A DNA stretch of 7,259 bases from Candidatus Krumholzibacteriia bacterium (GCA_029863355.1 JAOTVO010000129.1:1-7259); one strand, 5' to 3'; positions 1-6,241 are shown, counted from the stretch's first letter. Numbers and translations: made by a program. Notes: generated by a model not told the origin, from the sequence alone.

Positions 1-2517
1 GTCGATCGAGCCGGAGGCCAGCGCCCCGGAGACCGTCACCATGCGCCGCTGATTGCTCCGCGTCAGCTCGCGCACCGGCCGCTCCTCGGCGACCTCCAGG
101 AAGCGGCGCATCGGCACCGTCTCCCCGCCGGCCAGCGTGACGGAGGCGTTCACCGCCGAGGCGAGGTCGCGGCGCTCGTCCACGGGGAAGCGCACGGCGA
201 TGTCGATGCGCTTTTCCACCTCGTTGAACGTCGTGGCCTCCACGCCGGCTATGCGCCCGCGCAAGTCGCGCGCGATGGCGTCGGGGTCCAGGCCCGCGCG
301 CAGGATCTCCTCCGCATCCAGGTGAATGACAATGTTGGGAGTGCCCAGCACCCGGTCCACCTGCAGGTCGCCCAGCCGCCGCGACGACGATAGCGCGTCG
401 AGAACGCGTTCTGCCGCGGCCAGCGCTTCCAGGGGATCGTCCGCGATCACACCCAGGGAGAACTGGGCCTCGCCGCTGGAGAGAATCTCGGCCAGGCCCA
501 CGCCTTCTTCGCGGAACGCGTAGCGCACGTCGGGGCTGCCGTGCAGGCGCTCCGCGACCGCTCGCTGCAACCGCTGCGATTCCCTCCGCGCCGATCGCCC
601 CGGCTTCATGATGACGCGCATGCGCGCCGTGTTGGGGGCGGTGTAGTCCTTCATGGCGGACACGGTGCGCTCGGTGGTGCCGACCTGCGTGAACACGGTG
701 GCCACCGCGGGGTCGGACTGGATCCAGTCGCCCAGCTGCGCGGCGGCGGCACTCGTCTCTTCCAGCGGCGTCCCCGTGGGCAGCTCGAGCTCGATGCGCA
801 GGTCGCCGGCGCTGCGCTCGGGCATGAAGCCGCGGTCGAGCGTGAGGCTCAGCACCGCCGCGCCGGCCAGGCCGGCGACGAGCACGGCCATGAGCGTGCG
901 CGGTCGTCCGAGGGCGCGCTCGAGGCTTGCGTGGTAGGCGTCGGCGAAACGCCCGAACGCCAGCCCGAAGAGCCGGAACAGCCCGCGCGGCCCGCGTACG
1001 CGCACGGCCAGCAAGCGCGCCGAGAGCATCGGCTGCAGCAGGAGTGCCACGATCACCGACACGGTCAGCGAGAAGGTCACCGTGAGGGCCTGGTCGCGGA
1101 AAAACGCGCCCGCGATGCCCGGCACGTAGACCACCGGAAAGAACACGGCCACCGTGGTCAGCGTGGCCGCAAGCACGGCTCGCGCCACCTCGCGCGTGCC
1201 CACCTCGGCCGCCTCGGCCACCACCCTTCGCCCCGCGATCCCGGCGAGGTCCTCCTTCTTCCTGCCGGCGCCGAGACGCTCCGACAGGTGGCGGTTGATG
1301 TTTTCCAGCACCACGATCGCGTTGTCGACGAGCATGCCGGCCGCGAGGGAAAGCCCGCCCAGGCTCATCAGGTTGAGCTTCACCTTTCCGAAGTAGAGCG
1401 CGGCGAACGTCACCACGATGGAGACGGGGATGGACAGCCCCACGACGATGGGGCTGCGCAGGTCGCCGAGAAAGAAGAACAGCACCAGGAACGCGAGCCC
1501 CGCGCCGATGAGCAGCGACTGCAGGAGCCCCTCGAAGGAGGCGCGCACGTAGTCGGCGTCGCGGTAGACGTAGGAATAGGCGAACGCCCCGTAGTCCTCG
1601 GCGAGCACTTCCAGGGCCTTGTCCACCTCCGCCGTCGCCTGGATCGTGTTGGCCTCCGGCTCCTTGTAGACGAGGAGCGAGACCACGTCTTCGCCGCCGA
1701 GGAGCGTGACGCCTTCGAGCTCCTTCACCGTGTCCACGACCCGGGCGACGTCGGCCACGCGGATGGGCGACTGACCCGGCCGCACAATGTCGGTGGCGGC
1801 GATCTCGTCGAGGTTGGTGAACTCACCCTCGATGCGCAGGCTCATCTGCAGGGGCCCCTGCTTGATCTTGCCCCCGGGGAAGGAGATGTTGCTGCGCGCG
1901 AGCGCCGTCTGTATCTGCTCCACCGTGATGCCGTAGATGGACATTCTGCGCGGATCCGGCTCCACCAGGATCTCCCGGATCGAACCGCCCACCACCTCGG
2001 CCTTGCTGATGCCGTCCACCTGCTGCAGCGCGGGCTTGACCACCTCCTCGGCGAATTCGGTCAGCTGCGCGATGGGGTCGTCGCCGCGCAGCACGAGGAT
2101 TGAGATGGGTCGCGAGGTCGGGTCCCAGCGCAAGATGACGGGGCGCTCGGCGTCCTCGGGAAAGTCCTCGCGGAAAGCCACCCGGTCCACAGCCTCGCGC
2201 AGGTGCAGGTTGGCGAAGTCCATCTGCGTGCCCCACTCGTATTCCACGGTAATCATGGAGACTCCCTCGCGCGTGCGCGAGGTGACGCGGCGCACGCCGG
2301 AGAGCGCCGTGACCACTTCCTCCAGCGGCTGCGTGACGAGGCGCTCGAGGTCATCGGCGGGGATGGCGCCGTAGGTGGTGGTGACCGTGAGCCGCGGATA
2401 CGTGATGGAGGGCAGGAGGTCGACGGGGAGGCGGCGGTAAGAGATCACGCCCAAGAGCACCAGCGCGAGAAAGAACATGCTGATGGCAATGGGGCGGTGG
2501 ATGGCGAGCCGGATCAT
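1..2517 (-). CDS. RND efflux transporter permease, partial (C-terminus beyond the window)
   Basis: This is the inner-membrane pump of a tripartite RND efflux system; the family exports drugs, lipids or other compounds using the proton gradient. The frame is open for 839 codons from ATG 2517 to the window edge; full-length relatives have about 1,030-1,060 residues, so roughly the last 200 (TM8-12) are missing. Visible parts in order: TM1 (residues 11-28), first periplasmic porter/docking loop (about 30-330), TM2 (332-350), TM3 (356-376), TM4 (382-405) with GMLVDNAIVVLENI, TM5 (446-468), TM6 (477-503), TM7 (541-560), then the second periplasmic loop. In TM4 the proton-relay aspartate is D398, followed by N399 instead of the second Asp of AcrB; SwrC/YerP-type pumps also have DN. 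The start overlaps the adaptor stop (ATGA) and has no clear Shine-Dalgarno, so translational coupling is likely. Family is certain, substrate unknown; it looks like the HAE-type branch rather than metal-exporting CzcA. Confidence 0.95.
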   Translation of the reverse strand, partial: MIRLAIHRPIAISMFFLALVLLGVISYRRLPVDLLPSITYPRLTVTTTYGAIPADDLERLVTQPLEEVVTALSGVRRVTSRTREGVSMITVEYEWGTQMDFANLHLREAVDRVAFREDFPEDAERPVILRWDPTSRPISILVLRGDDPIAQLTEFAEEVVKPALQQVDGISKAEVVGGSIREILVEPDPRRMSIYGITVEQIQTALARSNISFPGGKIKQGPLQMSLRIEGEFTNLDEIAATDIVRPGQSPIRVADVARVVDTVKELEGVTLLGGEDVVSLLVYKEPEANTIQATAEVDKALEVLAEDYGAFAYSYVYRDADYVRASFEGLLQSLLIGAGLAFLVLFFFLGDLRSPIVVGLSIPVSIVVTFAALYFGKVKLNLMSLGGLSLAAGMLVDNAIVVLENINRHLSERLGAGRKKEDLAGIAGRRVVAEAAEVGTREVARAVLAATLTTVAVFFPVVYVPGIAGAFFRDQALTVTFSLTVSVIVALLLQPMLSARLLAVRVRGPRGLFRLFGLAFGRFADAYHASLERALGRPRTLMAVLVAGLAGAAVLSLTLDRGFMPERSAGDLRIELELPTGTPLEETSAAAAQLGDWIQSDPAVATVFTQVGTTERTVSAMKDYTAPNTARMRVIMKPGRSARRESQRLQRAVAERLHGSPDVRYAFREEGVGLAEILSSGEAQFSLGVIADDPLEALAAAERVLDALSSSRRLGDLQVDRVLGTPNIVIHLDAEEILRAGLDPDAIARDLRGRIAGVEATTFNEVEKRIDIAVRFPVDERRDLASAVNASVTLAGGETVPMRRFLEVAEERPVRELTRSNQRRMVTVSGALASGSID

Positions 2518-3833
2518 TTGTCGCTCTTGGCCAGCGCCACCCACGGATCGCTAGCGGGCACGGTCTTCCTCACCTTGACCGGCGCGTCGTGGGCGAGCGT
2601 GAGGTGGTCGGAAACCACCACCTCGTCCTCGGGTTCGAGCGCGCCGCCCTGCAGAACCTTCTCGATCTCGACCAGGTAGTCGTTGGACTCGCCGAGCTTG
2701 ACGTAGAGCCACTTCGCGCGCCCGTCCTCCACCTTGAACAGCAGCGGGCGGCCCTCGCGCGTGAGGATGGACTCGCGCGGCACGAGCAACCGGTCGCGGT
2801 GCGTCTCACCGGCGATCTGCGCGCGCACGAACATGCCCGGGCGCAGGCGTCCACCTTCGTTCTCGAGGCGGATCAGCACCTGGCAAGTGCGCGTGGTGCG
2901 GTCGAACTGCGGGCTCACGACGTCGACGGTCAGGGGGACGGTCAGCGAAAGCGCCGGGACAACGAGCAGCACTGGCCTGCCCTTTTCCACGTAGGCGAGG
3001 TCCGCCTCGAGCACGCCGACCTCGGCCTCGATGTGGACGTTGTCCACGATCGTGCAGACGCCTTGGGAGACGGTCACCAACTCGCCCGGGCTCAGCGTGA
3101 GCCCGGTGACGATTCCGCCGAAGGGGGCTCGGATCTGCGTGCGCTCGAGATTGACGCGCGCGCGCTCCAGCGCGGAGCGCGACTCGGCCACCCCGCTGCG
3201 CGCGGCGGCGACCTCGGAGCGGAATTTGCCGTCGCGGATCGCCTGTACGTCCAGCTGGACCTCGCGCGCGTAGCGCTCCTCCCGTGTGAGTTGGCCCCGT
3301 TGCTCCATCCGCTCGAGATTGGTGAACTCGTCGCGGAGATCCTGCACGAGCTCCTCGAACAGGATGTCGTCTCCCTCGATGGAGAGAAGGCTCAGCGCCT
3401 GCAGGTAGCGCGCCCGGGCTTCCTCGACCGCCGCCTCGTACTCACGGGCGTCGATGCGCGCGACGAGCTGTCCGCGTCGTACACTCTGGCCCTCCTCGGC
3501 GGTGACATGGGTCACGCGTCCGGCGATTTCGGCCCTGATCTCCGCGGAGTTGCGGGCGCGGAGCATGCCCTCGGCAACGACGGGGATGACGAGGTCGCCG
3601 CGAAAGGCGACCGCCGCGTCGACCGACGTCGTCTTCTCGCGCCTCTGCTCCGGTTCCTCCTCTTCGTCGGGCTTCTGGTGGTCGCCCTGTCCGACGTCCT
3701 CGGCCTCGGCTTCGAGCGAGCGCGTGGCGGCGAGGTCGACGGCGGTCGAATCGTCACCCGATCGATCTCCCCCACCGCCGCAGCCGGCGGCGGCGAGCGC
3801 CAGGACCAGAAGCAGACTGGCCACGAATCTCAC
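2514..3833 (-). CDS. Efflux RND periplasmic adaptor subunit (HlyD/AcrA type), probable lipoprotein
   Basis: This is the membrane-fusion protein that links the RND permease to an outer-membrane channel across the periplasm. I chose GTG 3833 as the start: AGGAGG at 3840-3845 lies 6 nt upstream, whereas the longer ATG at 3851 has no Shine-Dalgarno. From the GTG the protein has 439 residues and begins with a short signal peptide ending LALAAAGC, a lipobox with Cys18; Ala at -3 is weaker than the usual Leu. Next come a Gly/Asp/Glu-rich linker (about 20-68), a lipoyl half-motif (about 97-129), a long alpha-hairpin (about 130-230) including a charged insert with ERMEQRGQLTREERY, the second lipoyl half (232-264, IRAPFGGIVTGL), a beta-barrel domain with RLRPGMFVRAQI (about 329-340), and a membrane-proximal domain. 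It overlaps the permease by 4 bp and lies 92 bp downstream of the propeller gene. The family is secure; the lipid anchor is inferred from the N-terminus. Confidence 0.93.
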   Translation of the reverse strand: MRFVASLLLVLALAAAGCGGGGDRSGDDSTAVDLAATRSLEAEAEDVGQGDHQKPDEEEEPEQRREKTTSVDAAVAFRGDLVIPVVAEGMLRARNSAEIRAEIAGRVTHVTAEEGQSVRRGQLVARIDAREYEAAVEEARARYLQALSLLSIEGDDILFEELVQDLRDEFTNLERMEQRGQLTREERYAREVQLDVQAIRDGKFRSEVAAARSGVAESRSALERARVNLERTQIRAPFGGIVTGLTLSPGELVTVSQGVCTIVDNVHIEAEVGVLEADLAYVEKGRPVLLVVPALSLTVPLTVDVVSPQFDRTTRTCQVLIRLENEGGRLRPGMFVRAQIAGETHRDRLLVPRESILTREGRPLLFKVEDGRAKWLYVKLGESNDYLVEIEKVLQGGALEPEDEVVVSDHLTLAHDAPVKVRKTVPASDPWVALAKSDK

Positions 3834-3839
3834 TGCAGG

Positions 3840-3845
3840 CCTCCT
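3840..3845 (-). promoter_or_regulatory. Shine-Dalgarno that decides the adaptor start
   Basis: The minus strand reads AGGAGG-CCTGCA-GTG, a full anti-Shine-Dalgarno match 6 nt before GTG 3833. It lies inside the longer ATG-initiated version (ATG at 3851), which is preceded by GCACTCTC with no ribosome-binding site. This argues that the six-residue MHRRPA extension is not translated. Confidence 0.7.
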
Positions 3846-3866
3846 GTGCATGAGAGTGCGCGGAGT

Positions 3867-3901
3867 GCCGCCCGCCGCAGCATCACGCTGCGGCGGGCGG
3901 C
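3867..3901 (-). repeat. Perfect 15-bp inverted repeat between propeller and adaptor genes
   Basis: Arms 3867-3881 (plus strand GCCGCCCGCCGCAGC) and 3887-3901 are exact reverse complements around a 5-nt loop, ATCAC. As RNA on the minus strand this gives a very stable, almost all-GC hairpin. It starts 24 nt after the propeller stop and ends 21 nt before the adaptor Shine-Dalgarno. No U-run follows on either strand, so it is not a canonical intrinsic terminator. A 3'-end stabiliser for the propeller message, or a partial attenuator that sets different levels of propeller and pump, are the likeliest roles. Confidence 0.75.
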
Positions 3902-3925
3902 GCCGGCGCGGGCGTCACCGCCGCG

Positions 3926-5212
3926 CTAACGAGCCGCGAGCAGGTCGCCTTCCAGCTTGTAGCAGATGACCGCCATCGGCTCGGCGTCGTCTTCCTCGTC
4001 GTACAGGTCCTGCACGCCCTGCGCTGACATGGCGGCCTGCAGGAAGCTCGTCACCACGTAGAAGCGATCCTTGACGAAGACGTAGTTGTCCTCGAGGGGA
4101 TCCCCCTGTCCCTTCAGGGTGACGTTGCGGACGAACTGGCCGTCCTTATTGTAAAGATCGAAGACGCCGAGCGTGCCCTCGGGCAGGTCGCGGGCGCCGT
4201 TGCTCCCGAGCACCCAGATGGAGCCGTCGTCGCGCACGTAGACGCTCTCGATGTCCTTGCACTGATCGTGGATCTTCACCTCGCAGTTGGGGATGCGCTG
4301 CGCCCAGAACCCCATCATCTTGGCCATGAAGTCCTTCTCCTTGGCCGTGCGCGCGCGGTGTTTGTACTCACGCGTGATCACGCGGTCGAGGGAACCGTCG
4401 GCGTTCCACACGTGGACCTCGTAATTCTCGTACGAGGTACACGCGTAGACCTTGCCGTCCGGCGCGACCGTCCACCGGCGCTCGAAGGTGTCGAAGGGCG
4501 CGTCCTCCATCACGGGGGCCGCGAAATCGATACCGTGCGTCTTGTCGGCGTAGCGCGCGAGCTCGTTGCCGGTCGCGTCGACGCTCACCAGGAAGCTCGA
4601 GCGCGCCCAGCCCTCCGCCTGTCCGTACTTGTCGCGGTTCATGAAGAGCACGGTGTTGCCGCCGGCTGCAGACGCGCCCTGCAGCATCTGGAAGCCGCCG
4701 TCCTCCGGCTCGGGCAGCGGGTGGTCACCGAGCGGATCCCCCTCCTTGCTGAGAATCACGATCTTTCCCGGAATCGTCTGCACGACGGCTACGTTGCCGT
4801 CGTCGGTGAAGAACAGCGCGTTGGGGAAGCGAAACTCGCCCGGACCCTCGCCCTGACGGCCGATGGAGCGGACGAACTCGCCGTCCTTGGTGTAGATCTT
4901 CACCTCCGCGATCTGCGAGTCGAGGAGGTACACAAGGCCGTCCGCGTCGATGTCGATGTCGGCGATCACACCGAAGAACTCCTCCTCGTCCTCGCTGTCA
5001 CCGCCCAGCCGCCACAGCTCCTCCATGGCGACGGTCGACGCTTCCTTGAAGCCCAGCGCCGGATTGGTGACCGTGCGCTTGCCGTCGGCCGTGACGACCT
5101 TGCCCTGCCAGTCGCCGGCCGTCGCCACGACGGCGCCCGCGAACGACAGAGCTGCCACCAGCACGGCCACGAGGGCGCCACGGGCGAGCGCCCCTCCTAG
5201 TCCTCTCTTCAT
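3926..5212 (-). CDS. Secreted 6-bladed beta-propeller protein (NHL-like)
   Basis: The 428-residue product starts at ATG 5212, 9 nt downstream of AAGGAG (5222-5227). An N-terminal signal peptide is clear: MKRGLGG, then a hydrophobic stretch (about 8-30) ending ATAG, so the protein should act in the periplasm or outside. The rest has repeating beta-blade features: aspartate-rich turns such as DIDADGLVYLLD, SYENYEVHVWNADG and DDGSIWVLGSNG, and the hallmark EFVRSIGRQGEGPGEFRFP (about 112-130) of the 6-bladed/NHL-like propellers. An insert of mixed helix (about 283-320) breaks the pattern, and C310 and C318 could form a disulfide; other cysteines are C258 and C417. The tail is acidic (DEEDDAEP, about 405-412). 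Such propellers are usually binding or scaffold modules and no catalytic residues are evident. The gene precedes the efflux adaptor in the same direction, 92 bp away, suggesting shared transcription. Fold is fairly certain; ligand and role are unknown. Confidence 0.88.
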   Translation of the reverse strand: MKRGLGGALARGALVAVLVAALSFAGAVVATAGDWQGKVVTADGKRTVTNPALGFKEASTVAMEELWRLGGDSEDEEEFFGVIADIDIDADGLVYLLDSQIAEVKIYTKDGEFVRSIGRQGEGPGEFRFPNALFFTDDGNVAVVQTIPGKIVILSKEGDPLGDHPLPEPEDGGFQMLQGASAAGGNTVLFMNRDKYGQAEGWARSSFLVSVDATGNELARYADKTHGIDFAAPVMEDAPFDTFERRWTVAPDGKVYACTSYENYEVHVWNADGSLDRVITREYKHRARTAKEKDFMAKMMGFWAQRIPNCEVKIHDQCKDIESVYVRDDGSIWVLGSNGARDLPEGTLGVFDLYNKDGQFVRNVTLKGQGDPLEDNYVFVKDRFYVVTSFLQAAMSAQGVQDLYDEEDDAEPMAVICYKLEGDLLAAR

Positions 5213-5242
5213 CGCTCGACACTCCTTCGGTTCGGGGTTGCG

Positions 5243-5272
5243 CGGCTGGATACATGCTGATACGTCCAGCCG
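5243..5272 (-). repeat. Inverted repeat in the leader of the propeller gene
   Basis: CGGCTGGA (5243-5250) and TCCAGCCG (5265-5272) are exact 8-bp reverse complements separated by 14 nt, ending 15 nt upstream of the propeller Shine-Dalgarno. As DNA this could be an operator for a dimeric regulator; as RNA it could form a leader hairpin. No known binding motif is recognised. Confidence 0.5.
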
Positions 5273-5403
5273 TTCCCATGGGTTTCGTCCCTCGCTCGCA
5301 TTCGATCGGTGGGGAGGGATTTACGTCGTCTACACCGGCTCGCCGGCGCTATTCGCCGTGCCGGTCGGCGGCGGGAAGGCGGGTGGCGGCGGCCGGAAGG
5401 TCC

Positions 5404-5432
5404 ATTGTAGACGCCATGAGGCGGGGCGTACA
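5404..5432 (-). promoter_or_regulatory. Candidate promoter for the propeller-adaptor-RND genes
   Basis: The minus strand has TACAAT (5409-5404), five of six bases of the sigma-70 -10 box, in otherwise GC-rich DNA just downstream of the pilin terminator. At 17-bp spacing the -35 position reads TGTACG, a poor match. A 15-bp inverted repeat GGGGC-TGTAC-GCCCC (5423-5437) covers that -35 position and could be an operator for an activator or repressor. Transcription from here would give a leader of about 185 nt. The evidence is one good box plus position. Confidence 0.3.
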
Positions 5433-5461
5433 GCCCCTATCGCGGGGCCCGGGCCGGACGC

Positions 5462-5490
5462 AAAAACGGCCGCCTGCGAGCGGCGGCCGT
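5462..5490 (-). terminator. Rho-independent terminator of the pilin gene
   Basis: On the minus strand, 26 nt after the pilin stop codon, ACGGCCGCC (5490-5482) pairs exactly with GGCGGCCGT (5474-5466) around a 7-nt loop, and the stem runs into five Ts (5466-5462). This is the standard intrinsic terminator form. It should separate the pilin transcript from the downstream propeller and efflux genes. Confidence 0.85.
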
Positions 5491-5516
5491 CGAATGGTCC
5501 GTTTCCGCGGCGGGCC

Positions 5517-5999
5517 CTAGATGGTCCCGCGAGCAGCGGCCAAGACGTAAATCGCCTTGGGAGGGAGATAGGCCCCGCTGTCCACGAAGAGCACCGCCAC
5601 GTAGGAGTGGTCGTGCCCGCAGCGGAGGTAGTACTGGTCGGCCCCCGGCCCGACGAGGGCGTAGTCGTAGGTCTGCGGGATGGCGCCCACGGCCATCGTG
5701 GCCAGCACGGGCGCGATGTCCGGCGGGAAGGCACCGTCGAAAGCGAACATGGCCCAGAGGTTGCGCTGGATCGAGCCTTGATAGCGCATGCAGGCCGCGA
5801 TCTTGGCGTGGTTCTCGAGGCGGCGTGTCTCGCTGAACGCGACCAGCGAGAGCAGCATCATCACCTCGCACGCGAACGCGATCTCGATGAGCGTGAATCC
5901 GGCCACGGACCGGCGCGTGCGAAGGGCGCGTCCCGTTGCGAGAACGCGGCCCCGCGTCGCACGGCGCAGCCGGCGCAGAATATGCTGGAGTCGTTTCAT
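5517..5999 (-). CDS. Type IV pseudopilin / prepilin-type N-terminal cleavage protein
   Basis: The 160-residue product starts at ATG 5999, 9 nt downstream of AAGGGG (6009-6014). The prepilin peptidase site is AG|FTLIE (G34|F35, Glu at mature +5), followed by a hydrophobic helix (35-55) and a small C-terminal domain. The leader of 34 residues is long and strongly basic (many Arg), unlike the 6-8 residues of type IVa pilins. C70 and C127, the latter in YYLRCGHDHS, match the paired cysteines of small ComGC/GspG-like minor pilins, whose C-terminal part often reads 'C..HG'. In the membrane helix there is an extra acidic residue (Glu at mature +11, ACEVMM), and the usual Pro22 is absent. The protein would be inserted in the inner membrane and built into a type IV pilus or type II secretion pseudopilus. 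No pilus assembly genes are in the window. It is a single-gene unit with its own sigma-54-like promoter and terminator. Confidence 0.88.
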   Translation of the reverse strand: MKRLQHILRRLRRATRGRVLATGRALRTRRSVAGFTLIEIAFACEVMMLLSLVAFSETRRLENHAKIAACMRYQGSIQRNLWAMFAFDGAFPPDIAPVLATMAVGAIPQTYDYALVGPGADQYYLRCGHDHSYVAVLFVDSGAYLPPKAIYVLAAARGTI

Positions 6000-6008
6000 A
6001 CTTTGTAA

Positions 6009-6014
6009 CCCCTT
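6009..6014 (-). promoter_or_regulatory. Shine-Dalgarno that decides the pilin start
   Basis: AAGGGG lies 9 nt before ATG 5999. The frame stays open upstream to an ATG at 6131, but that extension would run through the leader hairpin and the sigma-54-like promoter and place 78 residues before the prepilin cleavage site. Start 5999 is therefore preferred. Confidence 0.6.
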
Positions 6015-6020
6015 GCGCGG

Positions 6021-6053
6021 GGCGGGCTTCCGGGTCCGCTCCCCCGGCCCGCC
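6021..6053 (-). repeat. Stable hairpin in the pilin mRNA leader
   Basis: GGCGGGC (6021-6027) pairs with GCCCGCC (6047-6053), and the stem continues inside with CGGG (6031-6034) and CCCG (6043-6046). There are three unpaired bases on one side and an 8-nt loop. It lies between the predicted transcription start (about 6073) and the Shine-Dalgarno, only 6 nt from the latter. It could modulate translation or mRNA stability. No U-run follows, so it is not a standard terminator. Confidence 0.5.
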
Positions 6054-6083
6054 GCCGCGCGGCGTTTCCGCCACGCCGGCATC

Positions 6084-6099
6084 TGCAATCCGTGTACCA
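6084..6099 (-). promoter_or_regulatory. Sigma-54 (-24/-12) promoter for the pilin gene
   Basis: The minus strand reads TTGGTACA-CGGA-TTGCA, against the RpoN consensus YTGGCACR-N4-TTGCW. The invariant GG (6098-6097) and GC (6086-6085) are exactly 10 nt apart and the only core deviation is T for C in TGGCAC. The predicted start is near 6073, giving a leader of about 74 nt to ATG 5999. Pilin genes in several bacteria, for example Pseudomonas pilA under PilR, are sigma-54 dependent, so the context fits. No RpoN or activator gene is in the window. Confidence 0.6.
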
Positions 6100-6213
6100 A
6101 CAGGCGGTTGGCTCTCCCCACCGCTCCCCACGGGGCCACGGGAGGGCGCGCGCGTCCCGGGGTTCCCGCGGCGTGCCCCTGCGTCCGGCCGGGCCCATAA
6201 CTCTGCTTATTCA

Positions 6214-6241
6214 TTGACATTGCGGCCTCATCCCGTCTAGC
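6214..6241 (+). promoter_or_regulatory. Candidate sigma-70 promoter of the haem-TPR gene
   Basis: A perfect TTGACA -35 box (6214-6219) is followed after 16 bp by TCTAGC (6236-6241), a weak -10 (three of six bases). The implied transcription start is at about 6248-6250, on or next to the GTG start codon. Confidence 0.4.

Larger units (their letters stand above)
5213..5516. other. Intergenic region between propeller start and pilin stop
   Basis: I see no gene in these 304 bp. Open frames on either strand translate to Arg/Pro/Gly-rich low-complexity sequence with no recognisable domain. The region contains the pilin terminator (5462-5490), a 10-bp GC palindrome (GGCCCGGGCC, 5446-5455), an inverted repeat overlapping a candidate promoter (5404-5437), a second inverted repeat near the propeller (5243-5272), and the propeller Shine-Dalgarno (5222-5227). 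Confidence 0.7.

Noticed and set aside
541..2103. 520-codon plus-strand open frame
   Set aside because: It lies fully antisense to the RND permease and encodes His/Arg/Gly-rich low-complexity sequence with no domain; long antisense frames are expected in GC-rich genes.
1..2517. Heavy-metal (CzcA-type) assignment of the RND permease
   Set aside because: The TM4 sequence GMLVDNAIVVLENI and the adaptor type fit the HAE/SwrC-like branch; no metal-binding His/Met clusters or other metal-resistance genes were seen.
3867..3901. Intrinsic terminator call for the 15-bp hairpin
   Set aside because: No U-run follows on either strand; kept only as an inverted repeat.
2589..3929. 446-codon plus-strand open frame
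   Set aside because: It is antisense to the adaptor, whose lipoyl halves, lipobox and ATGA overlap establish the minus-strand gene.
4268..5200. 310-codon plus-strand open frame
   Set aside because: It is antisense to the propeller gene and reads as Val/Arg/His/Leu-rich shadow sequence.
5254..5520. 88-codon plus-strand open frame between propeller and pilin
   Set aside because: It has Arg/Ser/Gly-rich composition and no motif, and it overlaps the terminator and promoter elements.
4950..6008. 352-codon plus-strand open frame crossing the propeller start, the intergenic region and the pilin gene
   Set aside because: It has no recognisable domain, spans the intrinsic terminator and promoter region, and is Arg/Gly/Pro-rich throughout.
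6000..6131. N-terminal extension of the pilin to ATG 6131
   Set aside because: It would cover the sigma-54-like promoter and leader hairpin and give a 78-residue leader; ATG 5999 has its own Shine-Dalgarno.
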